Source: Oscillospiraceae bacterium | GTDB taxonomy: Bacteria > Bacillota > Clostridia > Oscillospirales > Ruminococcaceae | Assembly: GCA_016296165.1 (NCBI GenBank) | Contig: JAEDJV010000074.1 | Location: 1 to 11,547 of the forward strand | Direction of reading: 5' to 3' | DNA length: 11,547 nt | In this document: piece after piece, positions 1 to 6,388 of the stretch | Position numbering within the stretch: position 1 is the first letter of the stretch | Layout: every line of letters starts with the position of its first letter | Notes under the pieces: model-generated | Told to the model about the DNA's origin: nothing | The model's input: the letters and a program-made list of their open reading frames with translations, nothing else | Databases searched by the model: none | Translations under genes and position numbers: made by a program

Positions 1-56
1 TAACGTCGAAAATACTTGGTTGGCGACGGCCCGGGAAGATAGATAAGTGCCGGCAC
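1..56 (+). rRNA. rrf: 5S ribosomal RNA, 3' part (5' end outside window)
   Basis: The first ~56 bases match the 3' half of a clostridial 5S rRNA: the segment reading GAAAATACTTGG (8-19) followed by a GGC-rich helix strand, the CCCGGGAAGATAGATAA block (31-47) and a closing strand GTGCCGGCAC (47-56) that would pair with the missing 5' end (helix I). The gene is cut by the window edge. It is followed after about 14 bases by an intrinsic terminator and no tRNA, so this is probably the end of a ribosomal RNA operon. The call rests on recognising the conserved 5S sequence; the exact 3' end is uncertain by a few bases. Confidence 0.88.
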
Positions 57-69
57 AATATATATTAAG

Positions 70-101
70 AAGGTTCCTGATTGATTTCAGGGACCTTTTT
101 T
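70..101 (+). terminator. Intrinsic terminator after 5S rRNA
   Basis: GGTTCCTGA (72-80) pairs with TCAGGGACC (87-95) with one G-U wobble and a 6-base loop, extended by A-U pairs, and runs into a T-tract at 96-101. It would end the rRNA operon transcript before it meets the convergent gdhA. Confidence 0.85.
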
Positions 102-140
102 GTTTAAAAATGAATCATAAATAAGCGGTAAATAATAATA

Positions 141-178
141 AAAAAAAACACTGACCAGAAAACTGATCAGTGTTTTTA
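141..178 (-). terminator. Intrinsic terminator of gdhA
   Basis: CACTGACCAG (149-158) and CTGATCAGTG (163-172) form a 10-bp stem with a 4-base loop. The single non-Watson-Crick position is a U-G wobble in the minus-strand RNA but an A-C mismatch in the plus-strand RNA. An 8-base A run at 141-148 gives a U-tract on the minus strand. Both points say it serves gdhA, whose stop lies about 35 bases upstream, although T's at 173-177 could allow weaker activity the other way. Confidence 0.85.
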
Positions 179-211
179 TCTTTATTTATTATTTTTGTAA
201 ATGGAGATTAA

Positions 212-1579
212 TTAGCAAACGCCCTGTGCTTTCATAGCTTCAGCTACCTTAAGGAAACCAGCTATATTAGCACCAGCCATGTAGTTGCCTTCCATGCCAT
301 ATTCCTTAGCTGTATCATTACAGTTATTGAAGATGTTTGTCATGATGCCCCTGAGCTTGTTATCAACTTCTTCAAATGTCCATGAAAGTCTTTCGCTGTT
401 CTGACTCATTTCAAGACCTGAAACAGCAACACCACCAGCGTTAGCAGCCTTAGCAGGACCATAAAGGAGACCGTTTGAAAGGTATGTGTTGATAGCGTCT
501 GGATCTGAAGGCATGTTAGCACCTTCTGCTATAGCATAAGCACCAGCTGATACGATATTCTTAGCACCTTCACCGTTAATTTCGTTCTGTGTAGCACATG
601 GAAGAGCGATATCAATCTTAATGAGACCAGCATTTGACTTAAGTGTCCATACGCTGCCTTCGTGATATTCAGCGTTCTTATGTGAAGTTCTCTTTGTGTA
701 TTCTGTAAGTCTTGCTCTTTCAACTTCCTTGAGCTGCTTAACGAGAGCGAGATCAATTCCGTCTGGATCGTAAACATAACCGTTTGAATCTGAAACTGTT
801 ACAACTTTTGCACCAAGTTCTGTAGCCTTCTGTGTAGCGTAGATTGCAACGTTACCTGAACCAGAAATAGCAACTGTCTGTCCTTCAAAGCTCTTGTTGT
901 TAGCCTTAAGCATGCAGTCTGTAAAGTAGCAGAGACCGTAACCTGTAGCTTCTGTTCTTGCAAGTGAGCCGCCCCACTGTAAGCCCTTACCAGTAAGAAC
1001 GCCAGTAAATTCGTTTCTGATTCTCTTGTACTGTCCGTACATATAACCGATTTCTCTCGCACCTGTACCGATATCACCAGCTGGAACGTCTGTATCAGCG
1101 CCGATATGCTTGCAGAGTTCTGTCATGAAGCTCTGGCAGAAACGCATAACTTCTCCGTCTGACTTGCCCTTAGGATCAAAGTCAGAACCACCTTTACCGC
1201 CGCCCATAGGGAGTGTTGTGAGTGAGTTCTTGAGGATCTGTTCAAAACCAAGGAACTTAAGGATGCTGATGTTTACTGATGGGTGGAGTCTTAAACCGCC
1301 CTTGTAAGGTCCGATAGCTGAGTTGAACTGAATTCTGAAACCACGGTTTACCTGAACTTTACCGTTGTCATCTACCCACGGAACTCTGAAGATAATCTGT
1401 CTTTCCGGTTCAACGATTCTTTCGATAACTCCTGCTTCAACTAAGTCAGGTCTCTTTTCAACTACTGGTTCAAGGCTTTCGAAAACTTCAGAAACTGCCT
1501 GAAGGAATTCCTTTTCATCCTTGTTACGAGCGCTAACCTTTTCAAAAACACTCTTTAAATATGCATTTGTAATAGCCAT
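212..1579 (-). CDS. gdhA: Glutamate dehydrogenase, probably NADP-dependent
   Basis: This 455-residue cytoplasmic enzyme interconverts 2-oxoglutarate plus ammonium and L-glutamate, the main low-affinity ammonia assimilation route in rumen and gut Clostridia. The length is normal for the hexameric 50-kDa class. Visible residues are K93 in PYKGGLR and K117 (substrate binding), catalytic K129 in PMGGGKGG, and D169 in PAGDIG; all are shifted by four from the well-studied Clostridium symbiosum enzyme. The Rossmann glycine motif SGSGNVA is at 240-246. The end of the second coenzyme-binding strand reads SDSNG (263-267), as in NADP-preferring E. coli GdhA and unlike the NAD-type enzyme, so NADP(H) use is inferred. 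The ATG at 1579 follows AGGAGGA (1589-1595) at 9 bases. The gene is monocistronic, with its own promoter and terminator. Codon choice looks strongly biased, as expected for high expression. Confidence 0.96.
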   Translation of the reverse strand: MAITNAYLKSVFEKVSARNKDEKEFLQAVSEVFESLEPVVEKRPDLVEAGVIERIVEPERQIIFRVPWVDDNGKVQVNRGFRIQFNSAIGPYKGGLRLHPSVNISILKFLGFEQILKNSLTTLPMGGGKGGSDFDPKGKSDGEVMRFCQSFMTELCKHIGADTDVPAGDIGTGAREIGYMYGQYKRIRNEFTGVLTGKGLQWGGSLARTEATGYGLCYFTDCMLKANNKSFEGQTVAISGSGNVAIYATQKATELGAKVVTVSDSNGYVYDPDGIDLALVKQLKEVERARLTEYTKRTSHKNAEYHEGSVWTLKSNAGLIKIDIALPCATQNEINGEGAKNIVSAGAYAIAEGANMPSDPDAINTYLSNGLLYGPAKAANAGGVAVSGLEMSQNSERLSWTFEEVDNKLRGIMTNIFNNCNDTAKEYGMEGNYMAGANIAGFLKVAEAMKAQGVC

Positions 1580-1619
1580 TAAAAAAAATCCTCCTACAAA
1601 AATACTTTTTAATATAAAT

Positions 1620-1660
1620 GTGGTTACTCAAAAATTCAATACTTTAACTGAGTAAACCAC
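1620..1660 (-). promoter_or_regulatory. Hairpin in the gdhA 5' leader
   Basis: On the minus strand GTGGTTTACTCA (1660-1649) can pair with TGAGTAACCAC (1630-1620), 11 pairs with one bulged U and an 18-base loop. Given the predicted promoter, the stem would begin within about 5 bases of the mRNA 5' end, which suits an mRNA-stabilising stem-loop. The same bases also contain a perfect dyad TGAGT-N5-ACTCA (1649-1663) that could be a DNA operator. The structure is seen in the sequence; either role is inference. Confidence 0.5.
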
Positions 1661-1671
1661 TCACGCTAATT

Positions 1672-1700
1672 ATTATAATTTATTTATAAAAAAAAATCAA
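1672..1700 (-). promoter_or_regulatory. gdhA promoter
   Basis: Read on the minus strand, TTGATT (1700-1695) and TATAAT (1677-1672) are separated by exactly 17 bases. Transcription would start near 1665, giving a leader of about 85 bases containing the hairpin at 1620-1660. Confidence 0.7.
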
Positions 1701-1937
1701 TATAAAAATCGAAAAAAAAATGAATTTTTTGAAATTTTTCTGACGACTATTGATGCAGGAAAATTATTGCACTCTTGCAAATATTCGAAAATACGTTATT
1801 TACATGGTATTGGGGTTAATACATAAAGAAGTGAATATTTTAAATGTAAAGATTACAAAAGTGTTACAGATTTTTGCAAGTGCATCTTATTGTACTTGCA
1901 GGTTGTATTGATGTGTAAAAAAAATGGTTTATATCAC
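1701..1937. other. Spacer between gdhA and rnpB with inverted repeats, no gene
   Basis: This AT-rich spacer has no credible reading frame. It holds a hairpin TGCAAGTGC (1875-1883) / GTACTTGCA (1892-1900) with an 8-base loop, and an earlier related segment TGCACTCTTGCAA (from about 1768) that is nearly the reverse complement of TTGCAAGTGCA (1874-1884). I see no terminator-like T-tract after the hairpin and no clear promoter. It may be an operator or part of an unannotated RNA; nothing more can be supported. Confidence 0.35.
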
Positions 1938-1966
1938 TTGACATAATAACGACAAATGTGTAAAAT
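1938..1966 (+). promoter_or_regulatory. rnpB promoter
   Basis: TTGACA (1938-1943) and TAAAAT (1961-1966) are 17 bases apart. The predicted start, 7-8 bases downstream, coincides with the first base of the RNase P RNA P1 helix at 1974, which strongly supports the assignment. Confidence 0.88.
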
Positions 1967-1973
1967 AGAATAG

Positions 1974-2316
1974 ATGAGTAAGCTATGCGATAGCATGAAC
2001 GTTTTAGTTTATGAGGAAAGTCCGGGCATCACAGAGCGGGGCAGCTGCTAACGGCAGCCGAGGGCGACCTTAGGGCTAGTGCAACAGAGATATACCGCCG
2101 TTTATACGGTAAGGGTGGAAAGGCGAGGTAAGAGCTCACCAGAGTACAGGAGACTGTACTGCTATGTAAACCCTGTCCGATGCAACGTCTATTGGTACAG
2201 TTTATCTTAACATCTGCTCGGTGGATAAAACTGTAATGACGGCTTGAGGCCTGCGGCGACGCAGGTCCTAGATAAATTATCGCACACGACAGAACCCGGC
2301 TTACAGGCTTACTCAT
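1974..2316 (+). ncRNA. rnpB: RNase P catalytic RNA, type A
   Basis: This RNA is the catalytic subunit of ribonuclease P, which trims the 5' leaders of tRNA precursors together with the RnpA protein. The ends pair as helix P1: ATGAGTAAGC (1974-1983) with GCTTACTCAT (2307-2316). Conserved regions appear in the right order: GAGGAAAGTCC (2013-2023); ACAGAGATATACCGCC (about 2085-2100); GGTAAGGGTGGAAAGG followed by GGTAAGAGCTCACC (about 2108-2141); AAACCC...GATGCAAC; and ACAGAACCCGGCTTA (2289-2303). TTGGTA near 2193 looks like the loop that binds the tRNA CCA end. The length of about 343 bases and the GGTAAGAGCTCACC arm fit the ancestral A type rather than the Bacillus B type. No intrinsic terminator follows before the next gene. 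Confidence 0.95.
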
Positions 2317-2345
2317 TTATTATTTTATGTTGAGGTTTGAGAAGA

Positions 2346-2927
2346 TTGAGTAAAAAGAAGACAGCTGTTTTTTTTGTTATATTAGTTCTGGTTGGTGCAG
2401 CTTCAGTTATTGGAGTTTACCTGTGGACGCTTAATCCAAATAAAACAGTAACTGAATTTGAAAAACTAAAAGAAGGTATGAAGATCTGGGATGGAGCACC
2501 TGTTCCGGGAATTTCTCTTTACATACCTGAAGAATATGAAAGAGAAGACAAGGAATTTTATACTGTATATTTCAAAGATGATGCAAGGATAAGTCTTACA
2601 ACTGAGGAAGTTGATAATGATCTTGCAAATTATTCATATTATGCGGTAAGTTTATATGAGGATGTTACGGATTCTTTTAATATCAGAGAAGAATATGAAG
2701 AGCAGCTTTTCAATACAACTGCTCATGTTGTAGAGTTTGATTATGGCATTAAACTGGAAGACGGAATGTCAACATATACGTGCCTTACTGCTTATGTCAT
2801 GGGTGAAGGAAGGGCGTACATACTCACATGCGTTTCAGATGCTGATACCTATTCAATGCATAGTGAGGATTTTCACAAAGCGTATAAAACAATGACTTTA
2901 GTTGATGAAAATAAAGATAATGAATAA
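2346..2927 (+). CDS. Membrane-anchored extracytoplasmic protein of unknown function
   Basis: I do not recognise a named family. The product (193 residues from TTG 2346) has a short lysine-rich start, one hydrophobic segment at about 8-28, and a 165-residue acidic, tyrosine-rich domain predicted to face outside. That domain alternates beta-strand-like stretches (ISLYIPEEY, YAVSLYEDV, STYTCLTAYVM, RAYILTCVS) and ends with FHKAYKTMTL, a layout reminiscent of PsbP/DcrB-like folds; this is a weak structural inference. No ATG gives this frame. TTG 2346 lies 10 bases after TGAGG (2331-2335), whereas a TTG at 2337 would touch that site. The gene starts only 29 bases after rnpB with no promoter in between, so it is probably transcribed by read-through from the rnpB promoter. 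It ends just before a shared terminator. Confidence 0.75.
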   Translation: MSKKKTAVFFVILVLVGAASVIGVYLWTLNPNKTVTEFEKLKEGMKIWDGAPVPGISLYIPEEYEREDKEFYTVYFKDDARISLTTEEVDNDLANYSYYAVSLYEDVTDSFNIREEYEEQLFNTTAHVVEFDYGIKLEDGMSTYTCLTAYVMGEGRAYILTCVSDADTYSMHSEDFHKAYKTMTLVDENKDNE

Positions 2928-2931
2928 TAAA

Positions 2932-2978
2932 AAACAGAAACCAGACTATTCTGAAATAATCTGATTTCTGTTTTTTTT
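2932..2978. terminator. Bidirectional terminator between convergent genes
   Basis: AAACAGAAACCAGA (2932-2945) pairs with TCTGATTTCTGTTT (2960-2973) over 14 positions; the one odd pair is C-A in plus RNA and U-G in minus RNA. Eight T's (2971-2978) follow on the plus strand and A's at 2929-2934 supply U's on the minus strand, so it can serve both the gene at 2346 and the CHAP gene at 3007. Confidence 0.82.
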
Positions 2979-3006
2979 ATATGATAATGGAAAATGGAAA
3001 GCTTGT

Positions 3007-4332
3007 TTAGTGTAAAGCAAGTAAAACGTCTGTTGTGTCAATCACATTATCACAATTTAAGTCAAATTCCTTATGAAATTCTGTATCATTTAAATCGATA
3101 AGATATCTTGCAACTGGCAAATCGAAAATATTATTTCTCATGTTTTCCATGCCTTCTTCCGGTTCAACAACTGTTACCTGATATTCAGCAGTAAAATTAT
3201 CGTAACTTATCTTTACTGTTTTTTCTCCCGGAGTGCTGAAATCATATTCCGTGTTAAGCTTGGTTAAATCTATTGTATCAAGTTCATTTCCGTTTATCAT
3301 GAATTTTATTCCTGAGATATCCAGAAATTCTTCTGTAAAGTACTCTGTTCTCGATCCCTCACAGTTGATTGTAAAATTATTCATTCTTTCAGAAAAACTA
3401 AGTTCTGTAACACCAGTAACTCTGTTTAAGTCAAAAAGCTGATTTTCAGAAGAAGAATAATCACTGATTACAGTATCGTTATCAACTATTGATAAAACTT
3501 TATTTTCGTTATCAGGACGGCATATTGAGAACTTGCCGTTTGATTCTTTTATCAGCTTCCATTCAGTTTCAGATGAATTATCATCACTAAAGAACTCTGC
3601 TTCGGAATTATTTGAATACAGCAGAACATCATCAGTAACGGACCATATTTTATAGTTTCCGTTTGCAAGCGGTTCAAATCTGAAGTTCTGAAGAGCAGTA
3701 TTGGAAACAGCATTTCTCATTTCAGGCTGCATATTCTCAGAATAAGTTAAGTATGTGTCGTCCGATGCGGATATTTTGAATGCATCACCATAAAAATGCT
3801 TTTCAGTTTCGTCTGTGTAGATGTACCCGAGAAATCTGTATCCTTTCCAGTATCCGCTGCTGTCAGCAGTTTGTGAATAATATCTGAAATTCAGTCCTCG
3901 ATACTGGGATTCACTTAATGTTATCATACTTCTGTCTTCTGAAACTGTTTCAACAACTGCAACATGACCACTTACATCATCAAATTTGTCCCAGCAGGCA
4001 ACTGCGCCTTCTCTTGGTTCACAGCCGTACGAATAAGGACCTTCATTGATGTTGTATTTATACCATCTTCCGGCATTGTTTATTGAAAGTGAAGGCCTGG
4101 TTCCGAGTATTTCATAAATTCTACCCCACGCATATGCAGTACAGTTTGCCATACCATATCCCATTTTCTGAAATACATTATTGTCACTATAATAGAATAC
4201 ATATTCCGGAGATTCTGTATTTCTCTGTGGTTCTGTATCTCTTACCTCAAAAGCTGCTGCTGAAACAACACCTGAAAAAACAAATGCGGATGAAAGTGCA
4301 GCGCAAATAACTGTCTTAAAAATTTTTCTCAT
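3007..4332 (-). CDS. Secreted CHAP-domain protein with lectin-like, Ig-like and dockerin-like C-terminal parts
   Basis: This 441-residue protein has a signal peptide (about 1-27, RKIFK then a hydrophobic run ending SAAA). A CHAP amidase/peptidase domain follows (about 55-172) with catalytic Cys64 in NCTAYAWGR and His123 in SGHVAVVE, plus Glu141; CHAP enzymes cut peptidoglycan amide bonds. Residues 183-300 resemble a ricin-type beta-trefoil repeat region, and 307-390 look like a bacterial Ig-like domain; both are inferred from pattern. The end resembles a type I dockerin: residues 424-435 form a canonical calcium loop (D424, N426, D428, D432, D435), while the first half keeps only the helix-like NIFDLPVARYLIDL (401-414) and lacks the DxNxDG loop. 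Cell-wall remodelling or attachment to a cohesin scaffold is inferred. ATG 4332 follows AGAAGGGG (4349-4342) at 9 bases. It appears monocistronic. Confidence 0.85.
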   Translation of the reverse strand: MRKIFKTVICAALSSAFVFSGVVSAAAFEVRDTEPQRNTESPEYVFYYSDNNVFQKMGYGMANCTAYAWGRIYEILGTRPSLSINNAGRWYKYNINEGPYSYGCEPREGAVACWDKFDDVSGHVAVVETVSEDRSMITLSESQYRGLNFRYYSQTADSSGYWKGYRFLGYIYTDETEKHFYGDAFKISASDDTYLTYSENMQPEMRNAVSNTALQNFRFEPLANGNYKIWSVTDDVLLYSNNSEAEFFSDDNSSETEWKLIKESNGKFSICRPDNENKVLSIVDNDTVISDYSSSENQLFDLNRVTGVTELSFSERMNNFTINCEGSRTEYFTEEFLDISGIKFMINGNELDTIDLTKLNTEYDFSTPGEKTVKISYDNFTAEYQVTVVEPEEGMENMRNNIFDLPVARYLIDLNDTEFHKEFDLNCDNVIDTTDVLLALH

Positions 4333-4379
4333 GTCTCATAGCCCCTTCTGCTGATTTTTATGTAATCCCTATATGCTAT

Positions 4380-4408
4380 ATAATATACTTACTTATCTTA
4401 AATGTCAA
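4380..4408 (-). promoter_or_regulatory. Promoter of the CHAP/dockerin-like gene
   Basis: On the minus strand TTGACA (4408-4403) and TATTAT (4385-4380) are 17 bases apart, about 50 bases upstream of the ATG at 4332. Confidence 0.72.
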
Positions 4409-4630
4409 TAATATTTTTGAAATCTTAAAAACTTTTGTTAAATAAGCATATTATGAACAATGTTATTTTAGCGAATAAGTCACTTTAATACTCATATTTA
4501 ACCATAAATGGAATATTGTACAACAGAATACTGCTTAATAATTATTTTGTTTATTTAAAAATTATGTTTATTTTCACCGAAATATAATAATAATAAATGT
4601 CTTTATAAAAGACAAATTTATATCTCAAAG
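4409..4630. other. Divergent AT-rich spacer with one inverted repeat
   Basis: No gene is supported between the promoters of the CHAP gene and the lipoprotein gene. The only clear structure is the perfect dyad TGTCTTT-ATA-AAAGACA (4598-4614), which ends 16 bases before the -35 box of the lipoprotein promoter and could be an operator half-site pair. I see nothing else in this stretch. Confidence 0.4.
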
Positions 4631-4659
4631 TTGACAAAAACAGAGATTGAAAATATAAT
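4631..4659 (+). promoter_or_regulatory. Consensus promoter of the lipoprotein gene
   Basis: TTGACA (4631-4636), a 17-base spacer and TATAAT (4654-4659) match the housekeeping sigma consensus at all twelve positions. Transcription should start near 4666. Confidence 0.9.
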
Positions 4660-4703
4660 AAACAAGTACGATAGTTTATTCTTTGAAAGGAACTGATGAT
4701 TAT

Positions 4704-5381
4704 ATGAACATAAAAAAAACTTTAATATTTGCGGCCGCAATTTTGATGGGTTTTGGTGTTTGCAGCTGTTCTAAACAAAATGACAGTGAAGTTAGCAGTA
4801 CTGCGGAAGTGACTGAATCTGTTACTGTGACAGAATTGCCGGAGCAGAGAAGTGGATTGTCTGAGGAACAGAAAGAACTTGCCATGCAGAACGGGATTTC
4901 TGAGGACAGATACTGTGTAGATGATACAGAGATAACTGAAATCTCCTCCGGACTTCTTGATAAATACTATCAGGGTATGGCTGAGGCTGATTTTGACAAG
5001 TGTTTTGAGTCATTTCCTGATTTTTATAAAAAGGCTGTAGAAGATGAAAACAAGGATTATAATGAAACAAATGAAGAATACATGAAGAATATCAAACAGA
5101 GCTTCATTGATGATTATGGTGATGATTTTTACATATTTTCCAATGTGACATCGGTTTTACAGCTTAATGACGATTCCCTGAAAATAATACAGCAAGGTAT
5201 AAACAGTACTTTTGAAACAGAAAAGGAGATAGAAATTGAGGATGCCTACTATCTGTATTTTAAGGAATCAATAAGAGGAAGTATAAACAAGGGAACAAAG
5301 GCACTTGAATTCAGTGTAATCAGGATAGACGGCGAGTATTATCTTTATGATTCATATTATGAGGATTATGAAAACAATTAA
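4704..5381 (+). CDS. Lipoprotein of unknown function
   Basis: The 225-residue product carries a lipoprotein signal: basic NIKK, a hydrophobic stretch at 6-19, and a lipobox-like V-C-S-C with the probable lipidated cysteine at 22. A Ser/Thr/Glu-rich linker (23-55) follows. The domain at about 78-220 begins with an amphipathic helix (LLDKYYQGMAEADFDKCFESF) and ends in strands YYLYFKES and FSVIRIDGEYYLYDS, which suggests a small alpha+beta, NTF2-like fold; that is an inference and no catalytic motif is visible. Start choice: a TTG at 4683 is in frame, but ATG 4704 gives a proper signal peptide and follows AAAGGA (4686-4691) at 12 bases. It is expressed from a full-consensus promoter. No convincing terminator follows; only a short GCAAC/GTTGC hairpin (5383-5397) without a T-tract is present. 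Confidence 0.82.
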   Translation: MNIKKTLIFAAAILMGFGVCSCSKQNDSEVSSTAEVTESVTVTELPEQRSGLSEEQKELAMQNGISEDRYCVDDTEITEISSGLLDKYYQGMAEADFDKCFESFPDFYKKAVEDENKDYNETNEEYMKNIKQSFIDDYGDDFYIFSNVTSVLQLNDDSLKIIQQGINSTFETEKEIEIEDAYYLYFKESIRGSINKGTKALEFSVIRIDGEYYLYDSYYEDYENN

Positions 5382-5431
5382 TGCAACTGCTGGTTGCGGA
5401 ATAAAAAAATATAAATGTAAACTTTGATATG

Positions 5432-5460
5432 TGGAAAAAAAGCAACCGAACTGATATAAT
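5432..5460 (+). promoter_or_regulatory. Extended -10 promoter of the XRE regulator gene
   Basis: TATAAT (5455-5460) is preceded by TG and one base (5452-5454), an extended -10 element. A poor -35 match, TGGAAA (5432-5437), lies 17 bases upstream. The start would be near 5467, about 54 bases before the chosen ATG. Confidence 0.65.
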
Positions 5461-5520
5461 AAATTTACAGCAAAAAACTGTAAAAAAGTTTATATGAAGA
5501 AAAAGAAAGGGGAAAATATA

Positions 5521-6300
5521 ATGAATTCAAACATTTCAGGAAAGCTGCTTGCACTCAGAAAGCAGAATGGTTATTCGCAGGAGGAACTTGCAGAAAGATT
5601 AGGAGTCAGCCGTCAGGCTGTGTCAAAATGGGAACGCGGAGAAGCTTCACCGGACACAGAAAATCTTATCACTCTTGCAAAACTGTATCATATTTCACTG
5701 GACAAATTATTTGATCTTTCAGAGGGTACCGCTGAACAGAGGGTATCCATTAATCTGGAAAAAAAAAGTGCCCCGCAGCCGGAAATAATATATGAAGATA
5801 TGATGCCGGGAGCTGCTGACGGAGTGAAAAATAATAATACAACAACATACAAGGAACCGGAAAGTAATTACTCTGCATATTTTAAATATGAAACGGTTGA
5901 CGATGCACAGCCTGAGGAAAAAAGTACGTCAGGATATTCTGACAAGGTTCTTTCTGTAGCAGAAAAAATACAGAACGACGGCAAATTTTACAAGTCGCTT
6001 ATGAAATTTCCTTATCCGATTGCTGTTCTTGCGGCATTTCTGGTATCAGGAGCATTTTTTAATCTCTGGCATCCGATGTGGATGCTGTTTCTGACAATCC
6101 CGCTTTATTATACAACGATTCCGGCAATTAAACATAGAAATCCAAATATTTTCTGCTATCCGGTTCTTGTTTCACTTCTGTATCTTATTGCCGGATTTAC
6201 ACTTAATCTATGGCATCCTGGCTGGCTTGCATTTCTGACGATTCCGGCATATTACTGGGCAATCAATATGAATAAAGATGAAAAGGAGAAAAATATTTAA
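5521..6300 (+). CDS. XRE-family regulator with a duplicated C-terminal membrane domain
   Basis: The 259-residue protein joins a DNA-binding helix-turn-helix to a membrane anchor. Residues 5-62 are a typical XRE/Cro HTH (LRKQNGYSQEELAERLGVS, then RQAVSKWERGEASP). A polar, probably flexible linker spans about 70-155. Residues 164-249 contain four hydrophobic segments made of two copies of one unit 48 residues apart: NLWHPMW...FLTIPLYY (181-197) and NLWHPGW...FLTIPAYY (229-245). It is presumably a membrane-tethered one-component regulator sensing an envelope or membrane signal; ligand and targets are unknown. Start choice: ATG 5494 is in frame, but GAAAGGGG (5505-5512) lies 8 bases before ATG 5521, and the HTH begins right after it. 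It has its own promoter and no visible terminator before the fba promoter. Confidence 0.88.
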   Translation: MNSNISGKLLALRKQNGYSQEELAERLGVSRQAVSKWERGEASPDTENLITLAKLYHISLDKLFDLSEGTAEQRVSINLEKKSAPQPEIIYEDMMPGAADGVKNNNTTTYKEPESNYSAYFKYETVDDAQPEEKSTSGYSDKVLSVAEKIQNDGKFYKSLMKFPYPIAVLAAFLVSGAFFNLWHPMWMLFLTIPLYYTTIPAIKHRNPNIFCYPVLVSLLYLIAGFTLNLWHPGWLAFLTIPAYYWAINMNKDEKEKNI

Positions 6301-6317
6301 TTTTTTTCTTAAAACAA

Positions 6318-6346
6318 TTGCAATTCTTTGTAATATACGGTATAAT
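6318..6346 (+). promoter_or_regulatory. fba promoter
   Basis: TTGCAA (6318-6323), 17-base spacer, TATAAT (6341-6346). The -35 box lies inside the perfect palindrome AATTGCAATT (6316-6325), which could double as an operator, although a 10-bp AT-rich palindrome may be chance. Confidence 0.82.
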
Positions 6347-6388
6347 TAGATATGTTAAAAAATTATTTCTTACGGAGGAATTCTAATA

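Noticed and set aside
1804..1911. Short plus-strand frame of about 35 codons starting at an ATG in the gdhA-rnpB spacer
   Set aside because: No ribosome binding site upstream, low-complexity composition, and it runs through the hairpin at 1875-1900.
2029..2316. 95-codon open frame on the minus strand
   Set aside because: It lies entirely within the antisense of the RNase P RNA, whose conserved regions and helix P1 explain the sequence; no ribosome site precedes it.
5383..5397. GCAAC/GTTGC hairpin after the lipoprotein gene as a terminator
   Set aside because: Only five base pairs and no T-tract on either strand.
5424..5460. TTGATA as the -35 box for the TATAAT at 5455
   Set aside because: The spacer would be 25 bases, too long for a sigma-A promoter; the extended -10 element explains the site better.
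6316..6325. AATTGCAATT palindrome at the fba promoter as an operator
   Set aside because: A 10-bp AT-rich palindrome is expected by chance in such spacers, and its overlap with the -35 box is explained by the TTGCAA box itself; kept only as a remark.
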